Source: Clostridium_AF sediminicola (GTDB taxonomy: Bacteria > Bacillota > Clostridia > Clostridiales > Clostridiaceae). Taken from it: a stretch of DNA of 64,000 bases. Below the pieces are notes generated by a model. That model saw only the letters and a program-made list of their open reading frames with translations. It ran no database searches and had not been told where the DNA came from. Positions 9,909 through 18,529 of this stretch are shown here, piece after piece (the stretch's first letter is position 1; the number at the start of each line of letters is the position of its first letter). The stretch is from positions 124,001 through 188,000 of the forward strand of contig NZ_BAABMF010000009.1 in the NCBI RefSeq assembly GCF_050402865.1, written 5' to 3'. Made by a program: the position numbers and the translations under genes.

Positions 9909-10158
9909 TAAAATGCAAGAACAATGTGAGATTCTTATCAAAAAATTTCCAGATATAAAAATTAGGATGGCTAAAAGATATGGGAAAAGAGTGTCCAACT
10001 TGTTTTCATATGGAGTAGAAACTTTTACCCCTGCAGAGAAAATGGAATTAGATGGTAATTATGTGATATTCATTCAAAACTTTGAAGTAGATTCATGGGG
10101 AAAAGAAAATATAAAAGATAATATGAATAGTATTATTAATTGTAGACACGAAGAATAG
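9895..10158 (+). CDS. small unknown protein coupled to hydG
   Basis: This 87-residue ORF starts inside the last codons of hydG (14-base overlap) behind an AAGGT site and ends just before a strong terminator, so it is very likely a real coupled gene. I do not recognise the family. It is soluble, with a basic stretch (RMAKRYGKRV, about residues 24-33) and a YVIFIQNFEVDSWG segment near residues 56-69 that could form beta strands. The tight linkage suggests a role with the variant HydG, but nothing in the sequence defines it. Confidence 0.6.
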   Translation: MCTYNKMQEQCEILIKKFPDIKIRMAKRYGKRVSNLFSYGVETFTPAEKMELDGNYVIFIQNFEVDSWGKENIKDNMNSIINCRHEE

Positions 10159-10175
10159 TGAAAAATGATAATTAA

Positions 10176-10210
10176 AAAATTAGCATGAGAAAATAACTCA
10201 TGCTAATTTT
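10176..10210. terminator. bidirectional rho-independent terminator
   Basis: AAAATTAGCATGAG pairs perfectly with CTCATGCTAATTTT (14 bp) across a 7-base loop, with A/T tracts on each side. It serves the hydG unit and the convergent sugar operon. Confidence 0.85.
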
Positions 10211-10211
10211 A

Positions 10212-11462
10212 CTATTCTAGTATTTTATAACTTAAAGATTCTATTTGAGTACCGTCAATTATTTCATCTTGGAAACCAAAGTTTACAAGTACTTTTATAG
10301 TTTCTTCTTTATATTTTCTTATAAATCCAATAATTCTATCATTTACATAGGAAAAGTGGATATTACCTGATTGAAGAGCTTTACTTGATTTTCTTAAACA
10401 AATAAGATTCTGTATATTTCTATAAATATCTTTTTTCCATTTTGATTTATTCCATACCATTGTACCTCTACAATAAGGATCATTTTGACCTTCAATGCCA
10501 ACTTCGTCTCCGTAATATACTAAAGGGATACCTGGTAATAAAAAAATTAATCCGAAACACAAATTTACTTTTTTTATGTTACCATTACATAATGTAAATA
10601 TTCTTTCGGTATCATGTGATCCCATTAAATTTACGTTATTGAAAATATTTTTTTCATAGAGCTTTTCAATGGTCTTCCATTCATCTATAAACATTAAGCC
10701 ATTAATGCATTGATTTACTACTGATTTAATCAAAAGATCTCTGAATAAATAGTTAGTTACCCCATCAAAATACTGTGGAACATAGTGTGAACCATAACCC
10801 CATATTTCACCAACAATATATAAATTAGTTGAATGTCTTATTTTAGAGAGTAATGCTTCATCTATTTCAAAGGGTACATCTAATCTTAGACCATCGATAC
10901 CTTTCGATTCCCAATATTTAATTACTTCTATTATATAATCTTGAACTTGAGGATTTGAAGTATTTAATTTTGGAATAAATTCTGCACCACCGCATGCTCT
11001 ATAATTAGGGGGATTACTAACAACTACAGGATAACTATAGATATCATACCAATCTTTATATTTAGATTTTTCATTATTTTTTAGAATATCTTTAAATGCG
11101 AAAAACTCTACCCCTGTATGATTAAAAACTCCATCAATTATAATTTTAATATTTCTTTTATGACATTCATCAATTAATTCAGTAAAATCATTTGAATTGC
11201 CAAAACTATCATCAATTTCATAATAATCGTTTGTATCGTACTTATGATTAGAAGCTGCCTTGAAAACTGGATTTAAATATATAGCACTAGCGCCTAAATT
11301 AGTAATATGATCAAGTTTTTTTATGATTCCTCTTAAATCCCCACCCATAACACAATGTCTATCTACAATATCTCCCCATTGTTTTGTGACCCTAAAATTA
11401 TTATCTGGATTACCATTAAAAAATCTGTCGGGGAAAATTTGATATATAATTTCTCTATTCAT
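10212..11462 (-). CDS. GH13 alpha-amylase-family glycosidase, intracellular
   Basis: This 416-residue enzyme hydrolyses alpha-glucosidic linkages. GH13 regions are visible: DGVFNH (D110-H115), GLRLD with nucleophile D195, the acid/base E219 in VGEIWG, and HD at 283-284. There is no signal peptide and no N-terminal CBM34 domain, so it is a short cytoplasmic enzyme, plausibly a cyclomaltodextrinase, neopullulanase or oligo-glucosidase. It is the last gene of the importer operon, and its ATG overlaps the stop of the permease gene. It should process the imported maltodextrin-like substrate. Exact specificity cannot be read from the sequence. Confidence 0.88.
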   Translation of the reverse strand: MNREIIYQIFPDRFFNGNPDNNFRVTKQWGDIVDRHCVMGGDLRGIIKKLDHITNLGASAIYLNPVFKAASNHKYDTNDYYEIDDSFGNSNDFTELIDECHKRNIKIIIDGVFNHTGVEFFAFKDILKNNEKSKYKDWYDIYSYPVVVSNPPNYRACGGAEFIPKLNTSNPQVQDYIIEVIKYWESKGIDGLRLDVPFEIDEALLSKIRHSTNLYIVGEIWGYGSHYVPQYFDGVTNYLFRDLLIKSVVNQCINGLMFIDEWKTIEKLYEKNIFNNVNLMGSHDTERIFTLCNGNIKKVNLCFGLIFLLPGIPLVYYGDEVGIEGQNDPYCRGTMVWNKSKWKKDIYRNIQNLICLRKSSKALQSGNIHFSYVNDRIIGFIRKYKEETIKVLVNFGFQDEIIDGTQIESLSYKILE

Positions 11463-12274
11463 TCCTTAATACCTCCTGTTAAAATTCCTTGAATAAAATA
11501 TTTTTGACCTGCAAGGAAAACTATGAAAACAGGAAGTATTGATATAACTGTCCCGGCCATTAAATATGGCCACAAAGTACCATATTTACCTGAAAAGTTC
11601 GCAATACCTACTTGAATTGTTGTATATTCTGGTCTTGTATTCACTAATAGAGGCCATAAAAAATCATTCCATCCAAAAAGAAATGTGAATATCGCTAATG
11701 AAGCTGTAGCTGGTTTAGCTAATGGAAGAATTATTTTTATAAATATTTGAAATTTATTGCATCCATCAATTTCTGCCGCTTCATCTAATTCCTTTGGAAT
11801 ACTCATAAAATATTGTCTAAATAAGAAAATTCCAAATGGGCTAAATAATCTTGGTATAATAAGGGCTCTTTTGGTATCAAGCCAACCTATTTTTTGAACA
11901 ATTTGATATAAAGGTATTATTTGTGTGTAAAATGGTATCATCATAGTGCCTAAAAACACATAAAATATTATATTTTTGCCTTTGAAATTTAGTCTAGCAA
12001 ATGAATAGGCAGCCATAGCTGAAATTATAATAGTTCCGATAGTAATACTTATAGAAACAATAATACTATTTTTATAATAATCTATAAAATTTGAAGATGT
12101 CCAAGCAACTAAATAATTTTTAAATTCAAAATATTTTGGGAATATATATGGTGGATTATACGTAAGTTTCAGCGGCTTTAATGAAGTAGTTATCATCCAG
12201 AGAAAAGGTAACATCATAAGAAGTGCACCTAATATCAAAATAAAGTACATTAATATCTTTTTAACTCTTGTCAT
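11459..12274 (-). CDS. sugar ABC transporter permease (MalG/CUT1 type)
   Basis: This 271-residue inner-membrane permease has about six transmembrane helices. The cytoplasmic EAA loop is clear (ELDEAAEIDGCNKFQIFIKIILPLA region, about residues 160-185) and docks an ATPase. It pairs with the MalF-type permease just upstream (5-bp gap). As in most CUT1 importers, no ATPase gene is in the operon, so a shared MsmX-type ATPase elsewhere is expected. An AGGAG site precedes the ATG. Confidence 0.92.
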   Translation of the reverse strand: MTRVKKILMYFILILGALLMMLPFLWMITTSLKPLKLTYNPPYIFPKYFEFKNYLVAWTSSNFIDYYKNSIIVSISITIGTIIISAMAAYSFARLNFKGKNIIFYVFLGTMMIPFYTQIIPLYQIVQKIGWLDTKRALIIPRLFSPFGIFLFRQYFMSIPKELDEAAEIDGCNKFQIFIKIILPLAKPATASLAIFTFLFGWNDFLWPLLVNTRPEYTTIQVGIANFSGKYGTLWPYLMAGTVISILPVFIVFLAGQKYFIQGILTGGIKE

Positions 12275-12279
12275 GTGAT

Positions 12280-13146
12280 TTATTCTCCTTTATTAGAAAG
12301 TTTTGATTGAGCTATTGTTAGAGTGAATATAAAAGCAAAAATTATCCATCCAACTGCAGATGCGTAGCCTAAATGGCCAACTTTAAAGCCTTCTCGATAC
12401 ATAAATAATCCTAAAACATCACTAGCACCCATCGGCCCCCCATTAGTCATAACATAAACTTGGTCAAATATTTGAAAGGAATCAATAAAACTCATTATTA
12501 TCAAAAGAAATGTTGTAGGTTTTAATAACGGAAGAGTTATCTTTATAAATTTTTTTATTGATGAAGCTCCATCTATGTCTGCTGCTTCGTAATAAACTGG
12601 AGAAATACTTTGAAGTGCAGATAAATAGATAATCAGATTAAATCCTATCTTTTTCCAAATACCTACAATAGAAATTGATATAATTACCCAAAAGGGATTA
12701 TTAAGCCATGGGATAGAAGGTAAATTTACAAAATTAAAGAATTTATTTATAATCCCTTGAGTTGGATCAAACATGTATTTCCAAACAACCCCAGCTGCTG
12801 CTGTTGCTGTTATTACAGGAATAAAATAAGCTGTTCTAAAAAATAATTTTCCTTTAATGCTGTTATTTAATAAGCTTGCAAGAATCATACCAATGATTAA
12901 ACTTATAAAAGTTACGAGTAATGTATAGATAATAGTTACAAATAGAGAATGGTAAAATTCATTGTTTGTAATTATTTGAAAATAGTTTTGAATACCAACA
13001 AATTTTTTATCTCTACTAAATCCATCCCATTTGATTGTACTTAAATATGCAGAATATATAATGGGACAAAAATTAAATATAAAAAATAATACTAATGCTG
13101 GCAGTAAAAAAATATATGCGATTAAGTTATATTGTTTTTCTCTCAT
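12280..13146 (-). CDS. sugar ABC transporter permease (MalF/CUT1 type)
   Basis: This is the partner permease, 288 residues, with six predicted helices and an EAA loop around YYEAADIDGASSIKKFIKI. I choose the ATG at 13146 because AAGAGGTG lies 5 bases before it; the ATG nine codons upstream lacks a site. It is separated from the binding-protein gene by a gap containing a hairpin at 13199-13224, which may make it less expressed than the binding protein. Confidence 0.92.
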   Translation of the reverse strand: MREKQYNLIAYIFLLPALVLFFIFNFCPIIYSAYLSTIKWDGFSRDKKFVGIQNYFQIITNNEFYHSLFVTIIYTLLVTFISLIIGMILASLLNNSIKGKLFFRTAYFIPVITATAAAGVVWKYMFDPTQGIINKFFNFVNLPSIPWLNNPFWVIISISIVGIWKKIGFNLIIYLSALQSISPVYYEAADIDGASSIKKFIKITLPLLKPTTFLLIIMSFIDSFQIFDQVYVMTNGGPMGASDVLGLFMYREGFKVGHLGYASAVGWIIFAFIFTLTIAQSKLSNKGE

Positions 13147-13198
13147 ATTGGCACCTCTTATTGTTGATTTCATCTAGTTATTGTACTAGAATATATTA

Positions 13199-13224
13199 GT
13201 GAGGGTAATGGCACTTACCCTCAC
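13199..13224. other. intercistronic stem-loop (SBP/permease)
   Basis: GTGAGGGTAA pairs perfectly with TTACCCTCAC over a 6-base loop between the binding-protein and MalF-type genes, with no U tract after it on the minus strand. This fits an mRNA-stabilising or partial-stop element that favours the binding protein, as seen between malE and malF in other bacteria. Confidence 0.6.
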
Positions 13225-13233
13225 GCAAAATAT

Positions 13234-14523
13234 TTATTTTTCTAAAGCGCTATTAACTGCTTTTTCTGCATTTGATAGTGCTTCTTTTACAGTGATTTTT
13301 CCAAAATATGCTTTTTCAATTTCTTTTGCAAATCCAAGAGAAGCTGCTGGATATTCTTCAAGACAAGGTCTTGCATGAGCATATTTTTGTTGTTCTATAA
13401 ATGGAAGTAATCTAGGTTCTGTATTATTAACCCAATTTAGGTAATCTTGATTTTCAGCTACTTCTTTTCTAATTGGCATAAAAGTAGTCTTCTCATCCCA
13501 AACTATTTGAGTATTTGCATCTACCATATAAGCTATAAATTTAGCAGCTGCGGAATTTATATTTTCATCTTTATTAAAAGCAAAGATTTGTTCTCCACCC
13601 ATATTAGTTGCATGTTCTCCATCTTCCGGCATAGGAATCATTGCTGTTCCAAAATCAAAATTAAGAGAATCTTTCCAAATACCTACCATCCATGTACCGT
13701 CTACTACCATTGCACAATTACCTTTATCAAAATCATTCCAAGAGCCAACTGGTGTTAGTTTATCATTTATCATTCCAGTTAAGAAATTTAATGCTTTTTC
13801 TCCACCTTCATTGTTAAATGCTGCTTCACCATCTTTTATGAAATCAGCTTTTGCTTGCCATAAATATGGTTGTAATTGCCAAGTTAATCCTTCACCACTA
13901 TCTCCAACTTGAGTATAAAATTCAAATCCATAGCTATTAGATATCTTATTTACAATTGTTTCAGAATATTTTCTAAGTTCTTCCCATGTTTTAGGTGGTT
14001 TATTAGGATCTATTCCTGCTTTTTTAAACATATCTTTGTTATAAAAAAGAGCTAAATTATTTGTACTAACGGGTAGAGAATATAATTTACCTTCCTTTTT
14101 ACCATATTCTAATAAAGAAGGATAAAAACTATTAATATCTACATTATTATCTTTAAGATAATTATTAAGGTCCAATAATTTATCTGTAGATTTTAATTTT
14201 GCCATTCCTGATATATCTGCGGCAGCTAATGCTGGAGTTGTTTTTGAATTAATAGCTACTTGTAATTTTGTCATTAATTCTCCACCTGGAATAAAAACAG
14301 GCTTAACTTCAATATTACTATTTTCCTCATTGAACTTCTCTACAAGTTCGTTAATTACAGTTCCATTATTACCATCCCAATAATGCCAAAATTCCAATGT
14401 GATCTTTTCAGAAGCATTTGATTGTGTGGTGGCAGTTTTAGACTTCTTGCTACATGCACTAATAGCGGTTACAATACTTAAACATAATATTGTAACTAAA
14501 ATTTTCTTAAAACTTTTTTTCAT
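13234..14523 (-). CDS. sugar ABC transporter substrate-binding lipoprotein
   Basis: This 429-residue family-1 extracellular solute-binding protein has a lipoprotein signal peptide whose acceptor Cys is C24 (TAISAC-S). The mature protein begins with the ITLEFWHYWDG stretch typical of CUT1 binding proteins and captures sugar outside the membrane. The ATG at 14523 sits behind AGGAGGA. Its place with a GH13 enzyme and a LacI regulator suggests a maltodextrin or other alpha-glucan fragment as ligand; this is inference. Confidence 0.92.
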   Translation of the reverse strand: MKKSFKKILVTILCLSIVTAISACSKKSKTATTQSNASEKITLEFWHYWDGNNGTVINELVEKFNEENSNIEVKPVFIPGGELMTKLQVAINSKTTPALAAADISGMAKLKSTDKLLDLNNYLKDNNVDINSFYPSLLEYGKKEGKLYSLPVSTNNLALFYNKDMFKKAGIDPNKPPKTWEELRKYSETIVNKISNSYGFEFYTQVGDSGEGLTWQLQPYLWQAKADFIKDGEAAFNNEGGEKALNFLTGMINDKLTPVGSWNDFDKGNCAMVVDGTWMVGIWKDSLNFDFGTAMIPMPEDGEHATNMGGEQIFAFNKDENINSAAAKFIAYMVDANTQIVWDEKTTFMPIRKEVAENQDYLNWVNNTEPRLLPFIEQQKYAHARPCLEEYPAASLGFAKEIEKAYFGKITVKEALSNAEKAVNSALEK

Positions 14524-14566
14524 TTAAAATATTCCTCCTAATCTTGATTAATTTTTTTAGTCGACA

Positions 14567-15517
14567 CTATTTAGTCGAGTTCATAATATTTACTGATGCT
14601 GGAATCTTAATATTTTTTATATCACCTTCCTTTTTTTTGACTTTTCTAATTATTTCTTGTCCAACATGCTTTCCAAGTTCAAAAAGATTTATATCAATAT
14701 TTGTAATACTTGGCTCTAAATATTCTGCGAGTGGATAATTGTCAAAAGTTATAATCCCAATTTCATTAGGTACATCTTTATTTAGATTTTTACATATGTT
14801 AAGAGCTTTATGAGCATAAATATTATCAAGACATACTAGCGAGTCTATATTCTGTAATGTTTCACTGAAATTTTGTTCTTCTAGTCCAATTTCTTTTAAG
14901 AATTTCACATAACCTTTATATCTTTCAGAAGCAAATATTTTGTTTTCATCAATACCTAGAAAAGAAATGTTTTTGTATCCTCTAGAATACAAATATTTTG
15001 TTGCTAAATAACCAGCCATTCTATTATCAATATCAACCCAACTTAAGTCAAAATTGTTTTCTAGTTGTCCTAACGATACAATGGGAATATTGAACTTTTT
15101 TAATTTCTCATAATATCCAGATATTATTAAATCTGAAGGTAAGATTAATCCATCTACTGATTTTCCTTTCAAGGCTGCTTCCACAGCTAATATACCGTTT
15201 TGGTAGGTATCTTTTCCAAATAACAACATATTATATCCATTTTCATAAATTACCTTTTCTATTCCTCTAAATTCCTCATATATAAAGGGGTTAGCATATG
15301 CTTTGTCAATAGTATTGTCCATAATAAATCCTATATTATAAGAATTAAAAGTTTTAAGGGATCTTGCGGCATTACTTGGATGATAATCGAGTTCATCAAT
15401 GGCTTTCAATACTTTTTCCCGAGCTTCTTTAGAAACTGAGTTACTATTATTCAATACTCTTGATACTGTGCTTTTGCCAACTTTTGCTTTTTTAGCAACA
15501 TCATTTAATGTTATCAT
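14567..15517 (-). CDS. LacI-family transcriptional regulator of sugar operon
   Basis: This 316-residue repressor has the LacI-type N-terminal HTH (MITLNDVAKKAKVGKSTVSR) and hinge region, followed by a periplasmic-binding-like effector domain. It is the first gene of the importer operon, 43 bp before the binding-protein gene. A palindromic operator lies immediately upstream of its own ribosome site, so it probably autoregulates the entire operon, with the imported sugar or a derivative as inducer. Confidence 0.93.
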   Translation of the reverse strand: MITLNDVAKKAKVGKSTVSRVLNNSNSVSKEAREKVLKAIDELDYHPSNAARSLKTFNSYNIGFIMDNTIDKAYANPFIYEEFRGIEKVIYENGYNMLLFGKDTYQNGILAVEAALKGKSVDGLILPSDLIISGYYEKLKKFNIPIVSLGQLENNFDLSWVDIDNRMAGYLATKYLYSRGYKNISFLGIDENKIFASERYKGYVKFLKEIGLEEQNFSETLQNIDSLVCLDNIYAHKALNICKNLNKDVPNEIGIITFDNYPLAEYLEPSITNIDINLFELGKHVGQEIIRKVKKKEGDIKNIKIPASVNIMNSTK

Positions 15518-15530
15518 TTAATCTCCTCCT

Positions 15531-15544
15531 TGGGAACGTTCCCA
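15531..15544. promoter_or_regulatory. LacI-type operator
   Basis: TGGGAACGTTCCCA is a perfect 14-bp palindrome with the central CG typical of LacI-family operators. It lies between the -10 element and the ribosome site of the lacI-type gene, where bound repressor would block transcription. Confidence 0.8.
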
Positions 15545-15551
15545 TGAATTA

Positions 15552-15580
15552 ATGATAGCATATTTTGGTATTGTTTACAA
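15552..15580 (-). promoter_or_regulatory. predicted promoter of the sugar operon
   Basis: On the minus strand TTGTAA and TATCAT are separated by 17 bases. The operator starts about 7 bases downstream of the -10. Confidence 0.6.
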
Positions 15581-15755
15581 TCTGTTTTTTTAATTTATAT
15601 AAAATTTATGATATTTTATATAAATTGAGTTTAATTCGTATTAATATAAGAAAGCTTAATTATTATCTTTTAATCTCATTGTCATAGAATGTATACTTAT
15701 AGATTGAATTGTCTTATAATAAGAGCAAACATATAAAAGTAGAGGATGATTAAAT

Positions 15756-15968
15756 ATGAGTAGTTTAATTCAATTAGGGAAATACCGCCATTTCAAAGGG
15801 AATGAATATGAGGTAATTGCATTAGCAAAGCATAGCGAGACAGGAGAAGATATGGTTGTCTATCGTGCTTTGTATGGGGAATATGGTATTTGGGTTAGAC
15901 CAACTAGTATGTGGCAAGATGAGATTACAAGAGAAGGTAAGACTTTTAAAAGATTTGAAAAGATATAA
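15756..15968 (+). CDS. DUF1653 domain protein
   Basis: This 70-residue protein matches the small DUF1653 family (pattern GKYRHFKGNEYEVI, then VVYRALYGEYGIWVRP). Its function is unknown, and family members are short single-domain cytoplasmic proteins. It lies directly before the RNase H gene with an 18-bp gap and is probably co-transcribed. Confidence 0.88.
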   Translation: MSSLIQLGKYRHFKGNEYEVIALAKHSETGEDMVVYRALYGEYGIWVRPTSMWQDEITREGKTFKRFEKI

Positions 15969-15987
15969 TAAAAAGGAGGAGAAAATC

Positions 15988-16770
15988 TTGGAGATGCATA
16001 TTTTAAGAATGGAAATAGTAGATGTAAAAGAAAAGGATTATATTATAAATATCTCCAAGGGAGAAGAATTATCGAAAATTTCTTTTAATCCTTACGAAAA
16101 AAAACTTCAATTTATATCAGAAAATAGTTTATCTTTATATCTTCTCAAAAATGAATACCAACTTCGAAAAATGCTTCATAATAAAAGAATTGATACTTAT
16201 TTTCTAGGATTCAACTTAGTTTTTGTACTTAGAAATAATAAAGACATAGCAGGATTTAATGATAGAAATAAAATTATTGTGTTAGATAAACGGAATAATT
16301 CAGAGAATAGTTATGTTATAGATAAAGGGGAAAAAATTATTCATGAAATTTATATCGATGGAAGTTATTCAGACAAGAAAAGAAAAGGAGCTTTTACAGT
16401 TATAATAAAGAATACTATAGGTGATTATAAAAGTTATGTGGAAGAGTCCTTAGAAACAGGTTCATCTCAAACAGAACTAAGAGCAGCAATTAAAGGAGTA
16501 GAACTTCTAAGAAATACGGAAAAAATACGGATTATTACAGATAGTCAATATGTAAGAAAAGGATTAACAGAATGGATAATGTGTTGGAAGCTTAATGGTT
16601 GGAAAACTGCAAATGGAGAAAAGGTTAAGAATATTGATAATTGGAAAAGATTTGATGAATTAACAAATGGCAAATACATAGAATTTCAATGGGTTAAGGC
16701 TCATTCAAATCATTTCGAAAACACATTATGTGATTTATATGCAAAGAAAAAATTAGAGGAATTATTATAA
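15988..16770 (+). CDS. ribonuclease H domain protein with N-terminal extension
   Basis: The C-terminal ~145 residues are a complete RNase HI domain with the four acidic catalytic residues D124 (YIDGS), E163 (TELRAA), D185 (ITDSQ) and D249 (LCDLY). It would cut the RNA strand of RNA-DNA hybrids. The N-terminal ~115 residues do not match the usual hybrid-binding domain, and I do not recognise them. I place the start at TTG 15988, 7 bases after an AGGAGG; upstream in-frame ATGs lie inside the DUF1653 gene. The ATG at 15994 is a second possibility. Confidence 0.82.
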   Translation: MEMHILRMEIVDVKEKDYIINISKGEELSKISFNPYEKKLQFISENSLSLYLLKNEYQLRKMLHNKRIDTYFLGFNLVFVLRNNKDIAGFNDRNKIIVLDKRNNSENSYVIDKGEKIIHEIYIDGSYSDKKRKGAFTVIIKNTIGDYKSYVEESLETGSSQTELRAAIKGVELLRNTEKIRIITDSQYVRKGLTEWIMCWKLNGWKTANGEKVKNIDNWKRFDELTNGKYIEFQWVKAHSNHFENTLCDLYAKKKLEELL

Positions 16771-16822
16771 TTTTGTAGCGATAATATACTCAGTTTAAAA
16801 AAAGCTAGGGGGATCTCTTTGG

Positions 16823-17284
16823 ATGATGGATAAGAAAATAGGTGTAATATCAGATACACATGGATTTTTGAGAACAGAGGTAAAAGAGTGGTTCAATGAT
16901 GTTGATTTGATAATACACGCTGGTGATGTTGGTAATATACAGGTTTTAGAAGAATTAAAAGCTATAGCTCCTGTAGTTGCTGTCAGAGGAAATGTTGATA
17001 GAGACGACTTGACGAAAAAATTAGCAAGTTGGGAGCTTATAGAAATAGGTAACAAAAGTATATATATAATTCATAATATAGATATGATAGATATTGAACC
17101 TAAGGATGTAAATATTGATATGGTAGTTTTTGGACATTCACATGTAGCAGAAGAAAAAACAATTGAAGGGGTTTTATATTTAAACCCTGGAAGTGCTGGA
17201 CCTAAAAGATTTTTACTTCCAAGTACGGCTGCAATATTACAAATAGAAGATAACAATATAACAATAAAATTTATTAATTTATAG
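16823..17284 (+). CDS. YfcE/MJ0936-family metallophosphoesterase
   Basis: This 153-residue protein has the calcineurin-like metal-binding signature: DTHG near residue 11, GD near 36, a GNVD motif near 57, and GHSH near 110. Members hydrolyse phosphodiesters with two bound metal ions; the natural substrate is unknown. A GGGGG site lies 10 bases before the first of two adjacent ATGs. The YccF gene follows after 10 bp. Confidence 0.9.
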   Translation: MMDKKIGVISDTHGFLRTEVKEWFNDVDLIIHAGDVGNIQVLEELKAIAPVVAVRGNVDRDDLTKKLASWELIEIGNKSIYIIHNIDMIDIEPKDVNIDMVVFGHSHVAEEKTIEGVLYLNPGSAGPKRFLLPSTAAILQIEDNNITIKFINL

Positions 17285-17294
17285 GGGGAATAGT

Positions 17295-17663
17295 ATGTCT
17301 ATATTAGGAAATTTAATTTGGATTATTTTTGGAGGATTAATAGCTTCCATAGGATGGTTTTTAGCAGGTGTTTTGTGTTGTTTGACTATCATTGGGATAC
17401 CTTTTGGTAAACAATGTTTTAAATTAGCATTATTGCAGTTAGCACCCTTTGGAAAAGAAGTTAGGTCTACTAATTTTGGAGCAATGGGTCTTATAGGGAA
17501 TATTATATGGATAGTATTTTTTGGGTGGGAATTATGCTTGGCAAATTTAGGTTCTGCGATTATTTTTGCAATAACAATTGTGGGTATACCTTTTTCATTG
17601 CAAAGCTTAAAACTTGCAAAGCTATCATTAATTCCTTTTGGTAGTGAGATTGTTTATAAATAA
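17295..17663 (+). CDS. YccF-domain membrane protein
   Basis: This 122-residue protein contains two copies of the YccF repeat, each a hydrophobic hairpin followed by a GIPFG-type turn (GIPFGKQCFKLA and GIPFSLQSLKLA) and a PFG motif. It is a small inner-membrane protein of unknown role. It is translated from an AGGGGGA site just after the phosphoesterase gene. A short fragment resembling its 3' end recurs at 25605-25627. Confidence 0.9.
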   Translation: MSILGNLIWIIFGGLIASIGWFLAGVLCCLTIIGIPFGKQCFKLALLQLAPFGKEVRSTNFGAMGLIGNIIWIVFFGWELCLANLGSAIIFAITIVGIPFSLQSLKLAKLSLIPFGSEIVYK

Positions 17664-17726
17664 GGAATAATTTTTATTAAAAAAAACAAAAGAGTAAATA
17701 TGATTCACAGTGGAGGGAGAATTGTA

Positions 17727-18317
17727 ATGGAATTAACACCAACAATATTTAATATGTTTATGAAACCATTGGAAAAGAGTGCTTTGCATGAACGTAGATG
17801 CAAGCTAATCTCTAAAGTTAATGGGAAGGTACTTGAAATAGGCGCTGGGACAGGAGTCAATTTTAATTATTATAAAAATGAAAAAATATCAGATTTAACA
17901 GTAATAGATTTAAAGTTTAACAATATTATCAAAAATCATCCATTGAACAAAATTAGGAAGGTTAATTTCCTAGAAGGCAATGTAGAGAAAATTCCATTCC
18001 AGGATAATACATTTGATTCAGTTGTATCTACTTTAATATATTGTTCAGTAGATAATCCAGAGATGGTGTTAAATGAAGTATATAGAGTTTTAAAGCCTGG
18101 AGGTCGCGTATATTTTATTGAACATGTTTTACCGGAGAAGAAGCATTACAGAAATCTTCTCAACACATTAAATGGAGCATGGAAAATGATAGGTAAATGT
18201 AATGTAAATCGAGAAACATTAAAACTTATAAAAAAGTCAAATTTTAAAGTTATAGATTTTGAAAGGTTTGGGAAAGCATGCTTTATATTTATTAAAGGAA
18301 TAGGTGTTAAAGAATAG
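17727..18317 (+). CDS. class I SAM-dependent methyltransferase
   Basis: The 196-residue product has methyltransferase motif I, LEIGAGTG, near residue 36, and the post-I, II and III regions of the Methyltransf_11 type (VLKPGGRVYFIEHV near residue 125). The substrate is unknown. I choose the ATG at 17727, 8 bases after GGAGGG; the ATG nine codons upstream lacks a site. The C-terminal region (HVLPEK, then the C-terminal FI(K)GIGVKE) resembles small-molecule or lipid/quinone methyltransferases, which is only suggestive. Confidence 0.88.
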   Translation: MELTPTIFNMFMKPLEKSALHERRCKLISKVNGKVLEIGAGTGVNFNYYKNEKISDLTVIDLKFNNIIKNHPLNKIRKVNFLEGNVEKIPFQDNTFDSVVSTLIYCSVDNPEMVLNEVYRVLKPGGRVYFIEHVLPEKKHYRNLLNTLNGAWKMIGKCNVNRETLKLIKKSNFKVIDFERFGKACFIFIKGIGVKE

Positions 18318-18349
18318 ATTTGAAAGGATAGATTTGAAAGGATAGAACA

Positions 18350-18469
18350 ATGGATGGAACTAAAAGAAGTAATATTAAAATTGGAGCTGCTGTAATGGTT
18401 GTGAAAAAACAAGAGCAAAAAAGTGGGAAGCTAACAGAAGGTATAAGTCAAGTCCTCGTTCAAGGATAA
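18350..18469 (+). pseudogene. ywbE: truncated ywbE (DUF2196) relic
   Basis: Translation gives 39 residues starting MDGTKRSNIKIGAAVMVV and continuing KKQEQKSGKLTEGI, the conserved N-terminal half of YwbE (usually about 62-65 residues). The expected C-terminal KDILT..SPTHPHGIKV part is absent. The frame instead runs into a hairpin and stops. The ATG has an AAAGGA site that sits in a tandem repeat of TAGATTTGAAAGGA (18315-18342). Confidence 0.75.
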
Positions 18470-18483
18470 CTTATACCTTTTAC
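18440..18483 (+). terminator. terminator fused to the ywbE relic
   Basis: GGTATAAGT pairs with ACTTATACC over a 20-base loop, followed by TTTT. The left arm lies inside the truncated coding sequence, so the gene runs directly into the terminator. Confidence 0.7.
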
Positions 18484-18529
18484 TATTTTTTCAATAGAAT
18501 TATTTATTAAGAAAATACAAAGTTTGAAT

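Noticed and set aside
13447..13758. 103-codon plus-strand frame inside the sugar-binding protein gene
   Set aside because: It is antisense to a clear lipoprotein gene, with no ribosome site or recognisable domain.
15856..15987. Long upstream start for the RNase H gene
   Set aside because: The extra 44 codons overlap the DUF1653 gene in another frame, and AGGAGG followed by TTG at 15988 is a much better start.
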